Positions 61,834 to 64,000 of a stretch of 64,000 bases of DNA are shown here, in pieces. Each line of letters begins with the position of its first letter. The first letter of the stretch is position 1. The position numbers and the translations under genes are program-made. The stretch comes from Rhodopirellula islandica. GTDB taxonomy: Bacteria; Planctomycetota; Planctomycetia; Pirellulales; Pirellulaceae. Below the pieces are notes generated by a model. That model was not told the origin of the DNA, did no database searches, and saw nothing but the letters and a program-made list of their open reading frames with translations. The stretch covers positions 1 through 64,000 of the forward strand of contig NZ_LECT01000007.1 in the NCBI RefSeq assembly GCF_001027925.1. Direction: 5' to 3'.

Positions 61834-63603
61834 CTAGCAACCGGTGCAAGGCGATGCGCTGACCGTGGCGCCACAGCTTCCGCAACCGCTGCCAATCGAC
61901 GGTGCCGATTGATAGTGGATGGGGGTGCTGCATCCGCTCGCTCCGTTGCCACCCATGATGACCGATGGTCCCACGTTGATGGCTGATCCGGAGTGATAAC
62001 CACCGACGGTGGCTGATTCGGCACAAGGCGTGAAGGATTCTTCGACCAAGGTCGGAACCATCTTGCAGACTTGGACCTTCTTTTCCTGGGTCACGGTGAC
62101 GGGAACACTGACGGTGTATTCTTCGATCACTTGTTCAGCGACTTGGTCGTAACGAGTGGTCGAGTAAGGTTCGACGGTGTATTCCGGAACGTTGTAAGTG
62201 AAGCTGACTTCCTTGGTGCGTTCTTCGGTTTTGTAGGTGACGTAGGGAATCGTTTCGGTTTTGGTGACCGAGGTGTAAGTCAATTGCTTACGAATGCGAG
62301 TCCGGGTTTCGTCGTTGTACTGGACTTCTTTGCGAGTGCGAGTGCGAGCTTCGTCGACGTACTGCACAACTTGTTTGGTACCAGTCCGAGTTTCGGGTTG
62401 GTAGACGATTGTCGTGCACTCGTAAGGAACTTCGGTCGCTTGTTGTTCGTAAACGGTGTAGTTCACGATTTGCGATTCGGTGGTGCTGGTCGTGACAGGA
62501 ACTTCTTCCGTCACAACGTTGGGAACCCAAACGCGTTTGGTGATGGTGCTGGTCGTCGATCCACAGGCGGTGGATGCAGGCGACGAGTAGGAAACCCCGC
62601 CACCGCAACCGGCGAGGACTTGCCCGCAGCCGTTGCCGCAGCCGCCACATTTGGAAACGCAACCGCCGCACGAGCGGCATCCGCTGCAACGGCGTCCGCA
62701 CGATCCGCCGCAAGCGGAGGAGACCGACGAAGTCGAACCGCAACCGCCGACGTAAGTGACGTTGGTCGCAACCGGTGCTGCGGCGACTTCAACGACCTGT
62801 TGTTCCCAGTGACCGTAGTCCTTGGTGACGGTTTGCATGGTGGTCTTTGGAACCGCCACTTCGATGGTGCGGCTCTTGGTGACTGGCACAGCGTTGACAA
62901 CGGTGCGAGTCTTTTGAGTCGTCACGGCTTGAGGCACGTTGACCGTGTAGGTGAAGGTTTCGTCGACCAACTTAGGAACCTTGACGGTGTACGTTTCTGG
63001 AACGTCGACCAGGGTTGGCACGCGAACGGTGTACTCTTCAGGGATTTCGGACCACTGAGGAACCGACTCCGTGACTTCGACTTGTTTCTCTTCTTTCACG
63101 GGAACCAAGACGGAGTAAGTGATCGTCTTGGTGTCCGTCTTGGGAACGTTGACGACTGTCGTGCGATACTTTTCTTCCGTCACGGGAACCGTCTTGTAAA
63201 CGGTTTTGGTGCGGAAGCGAGTTTCGGGTTGGTTTTCGGTCACGTTGACCATGCGTGATTCGGTCACGTAGGTCGGTTTCATGACCACGCGATAACCGAC
63301 CACTGGTTCGCAGATGGTTTCGCGAAGAGGGGCCGAGGAGGTGACGACTGAACCGCCCATCACCGATGCGCCGCTGCTGTAAACAACGCCGGTTGAATAC
63401 GTGTGGCTCGGGACGACATAGCCTTGGCCGCAACCAACCGCGCCGCCGCAACCGCTGCTGACAACGGGAGCCGATGCACCGCACGGATCGGAGCATCCGC
63501 CGCATGGCACGCATTGGGCCATGGTGGTGGCAACCATGGAAGCGAAACAGGTCGCGACGATGGCTGCGAAAGTGGATCCAAACTTCACTGGAGAATTCCT
63601 CAA
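61834..63603 (-). CDS. YTV-motif cell-wall-type repeat protein
   Basis: 589 residues. Signal peptide about 1-29 (FAAIVATCFASMVATTMAQ). The bulk is a regular alternation of short strands rich in Tyr/Thr/Val: TYTVNVPQ, EEYTVRVPT, ETYTVKVPK, PEYTVEPY, EEYTVSVPV and many VPVT/VPKT turns. The centre (about 283-340) is Cys-rich with CGGSCGRRCSGC-like runs, and Cys also mark both ends. YTV-motif proteins of this kind have been reported from the proteinaceous cell wall fraction of Rhodopirellula. The Cys clusters could form disulfide cross-links (inference). Transcribed alone with its own terminator. Confidence 0.85.
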   Translation of the reverse strand: MRNSPVKFGSTFAAIVATCFASMVATTMAQCVPCGGCSDPCGASAPVVSSGCGGAVGCGQGYVVPSHTYSTGVVYSSGASVMGGSVVTSSAPLRETICEPVVGYRVVMKPTYVTESRMVNVTENQPETRFRTKTVYKTVPVTEEKYRTTVVNVPKTDTKTITYSVLVPVKEEKQVEVTESVPQWSEIPEEYTVRVPTLVDVPETYTVKVPKLVDETFTYTVNVPQAVTTQKTRTVVNAVPVTKSRTIEVAVPKTTMQTVTKDYGHWEQQVVEVAAAPVATNVTYVGGCGSTSSVSSACGGSCGRRCSGCRSCGGCVSKCGGCGNGCGQVLAGCGGGVSYSSPASTACGSTTSTITKRVWVPNVVTEEVPVTTSTTESQIVNYTVYEQQATEVPYECTTIVYQPETRTGTKQVVQYVDEARTRTRKEVQYNDETRTRIRKQLTYTSVTKTETIPYVTYKTEERTKEVSFTYNVPEYTVEPYSTTRYDQVAEQVIEEYTVSVPVTVTQEKKVQVCKMVPTLVEESFTPCAESATVGGYHSGSAINVGPSVIMGGNGASGCSTPIHYQSAPSIGSGCGSCGATVSASPCTGC

Positions 63604-64000
63604 AGAGTCTTAAACAACGATGGATACGAATGCCAATCGAGGTCCGACGGCACACGGGAAGGGGTGATTTGATACTCTGGGACGAGCCCGGAGAGTGTTC
63701 CTTTGTCCATCTCCTGCGGGTGGTTGTCGCAGCGTCGATGGGGGCATGTCCTTGTTCCGATGCAACAGATTAGATCAGTCCCGAAAGGTTACAATCGTTC
63801 AGGTCCTAAAAAAGCACCTAATTGTTGCAATGAGCACAATCCTTGCAACCGACGCAATCATCCTACAGCACGCAGGTTTCGCGTGGTCAACCAGCCGGGG
63901 CTCCTAGATCGGGGGGCCCAAACGATCGCGGGTGGGAAATCCTAGGAACATTTGCTTTTCCCCGGCGGCGTCCCTCGTGAGAGAAGATTCTGGTTGATAA
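63604..64000. other. Upstream region of the YTV gene; no gene seen
   Basis: About 400 bp to the window edge. It should hold the YTV-gene promoter and long leader. Short open frames on the + strand (63474-63773, 63695-63907) are not convincing. I see no RNA gene. Confidence 0.45.

Noticed and set aside
62071..63258. 395-residue frame antisense to the YTV gene
   Set aside because: It is produced by the repetitive codons of the YTV repeat; it has no start signal or family.

Overview
The window looks like a chromosomal segment of a planctomycete of the Pirellulaceae (Rhodopirellula-like). The reasons are the density of sulfatases, the PVC-type c-type cytochrome proteins, an ECF sigma factor of the Rhodopirellula/Verrucomicrobium kind paired with a FecR-domain protein, a YTV-motif cell-wall-type protein, and the many secreted catabolic enzymes. 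All calls come from reading the sequence and translations; no database search was run.

Layout. 1-80: 3' end (domains V and VI) of a group II intron cut by the window edge, then about 570 bp without a gene. 656-5823 (+): a small NrtS-like nitrate/nitrite transporter, a DUF547 protein, a DoxX-like membrane protein, a TVP38/TMEM64 protein and a mercuric-reductase-like flavoprotein. 5964-18543 (-): ECF sigma, FecR protein, large dihaem cytochrome/beta-propeller protein and three sulfatases, the middle one fused to a glycoside hydrolase; this reads as a regulated locus for a sulfated glycan. 18914-23864: two endonuclease/exonuclease/phosphatase-family proteins, a DsbA/FrnE-AlkB gene pair and an SGNH hydrolase. 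24143-29269: a divergent phosphonate-type locus (PhnX-like HAD hydrolase, FAD oxidoreductase and DUF5690 transporter on -; XRE-cupin regulator and Zn alcohol dehydrogenase on +). 29326-33192 (-): a very large FHA/coiled-coil/membrane protein. 33725-43000: DksA-like protein, adenine phosphoribosyltransferase, glycosyltransferase 2, metallophosphatase-LamG, GH32/43-like protein, LptF/G permease, dienelactone hydrolase. 43123-48486 (-): RbgA-type GTPase and an L-fucose module (FucP-like transporter, aldo/keto reductase, GH29 fucosidase). 48659-54497: PhoD phosphatase, ThuA-domain protein and a second PVC haem protein. 55193-58235 (-): rpsO-pnp. 58355-63603: outer-membrane barrel, HTH-PTS IIA regulator with an unknown partner, and the YTV protein.

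The intergenic DNA is unusually structured. Two 123-bp elements with terminal inverted repeats and a 24-bp internal hairpin (21671-21793 and 42910-43032) each start directly after a stop codon and lie between convergent genes. A second family, built from ~60-bp half-units often in inverted pairs, occurs four times (2080, 3204, 11365 and 23995). Several short tandem repeats and a repeat-rich stretch at 54.5-55.1 kb add to this. The most interesting coding signals are the sulfatase-glycosidase fusion in a sigma/FecR-led operon and the phosphonate locus with an uncharacterised transporter.
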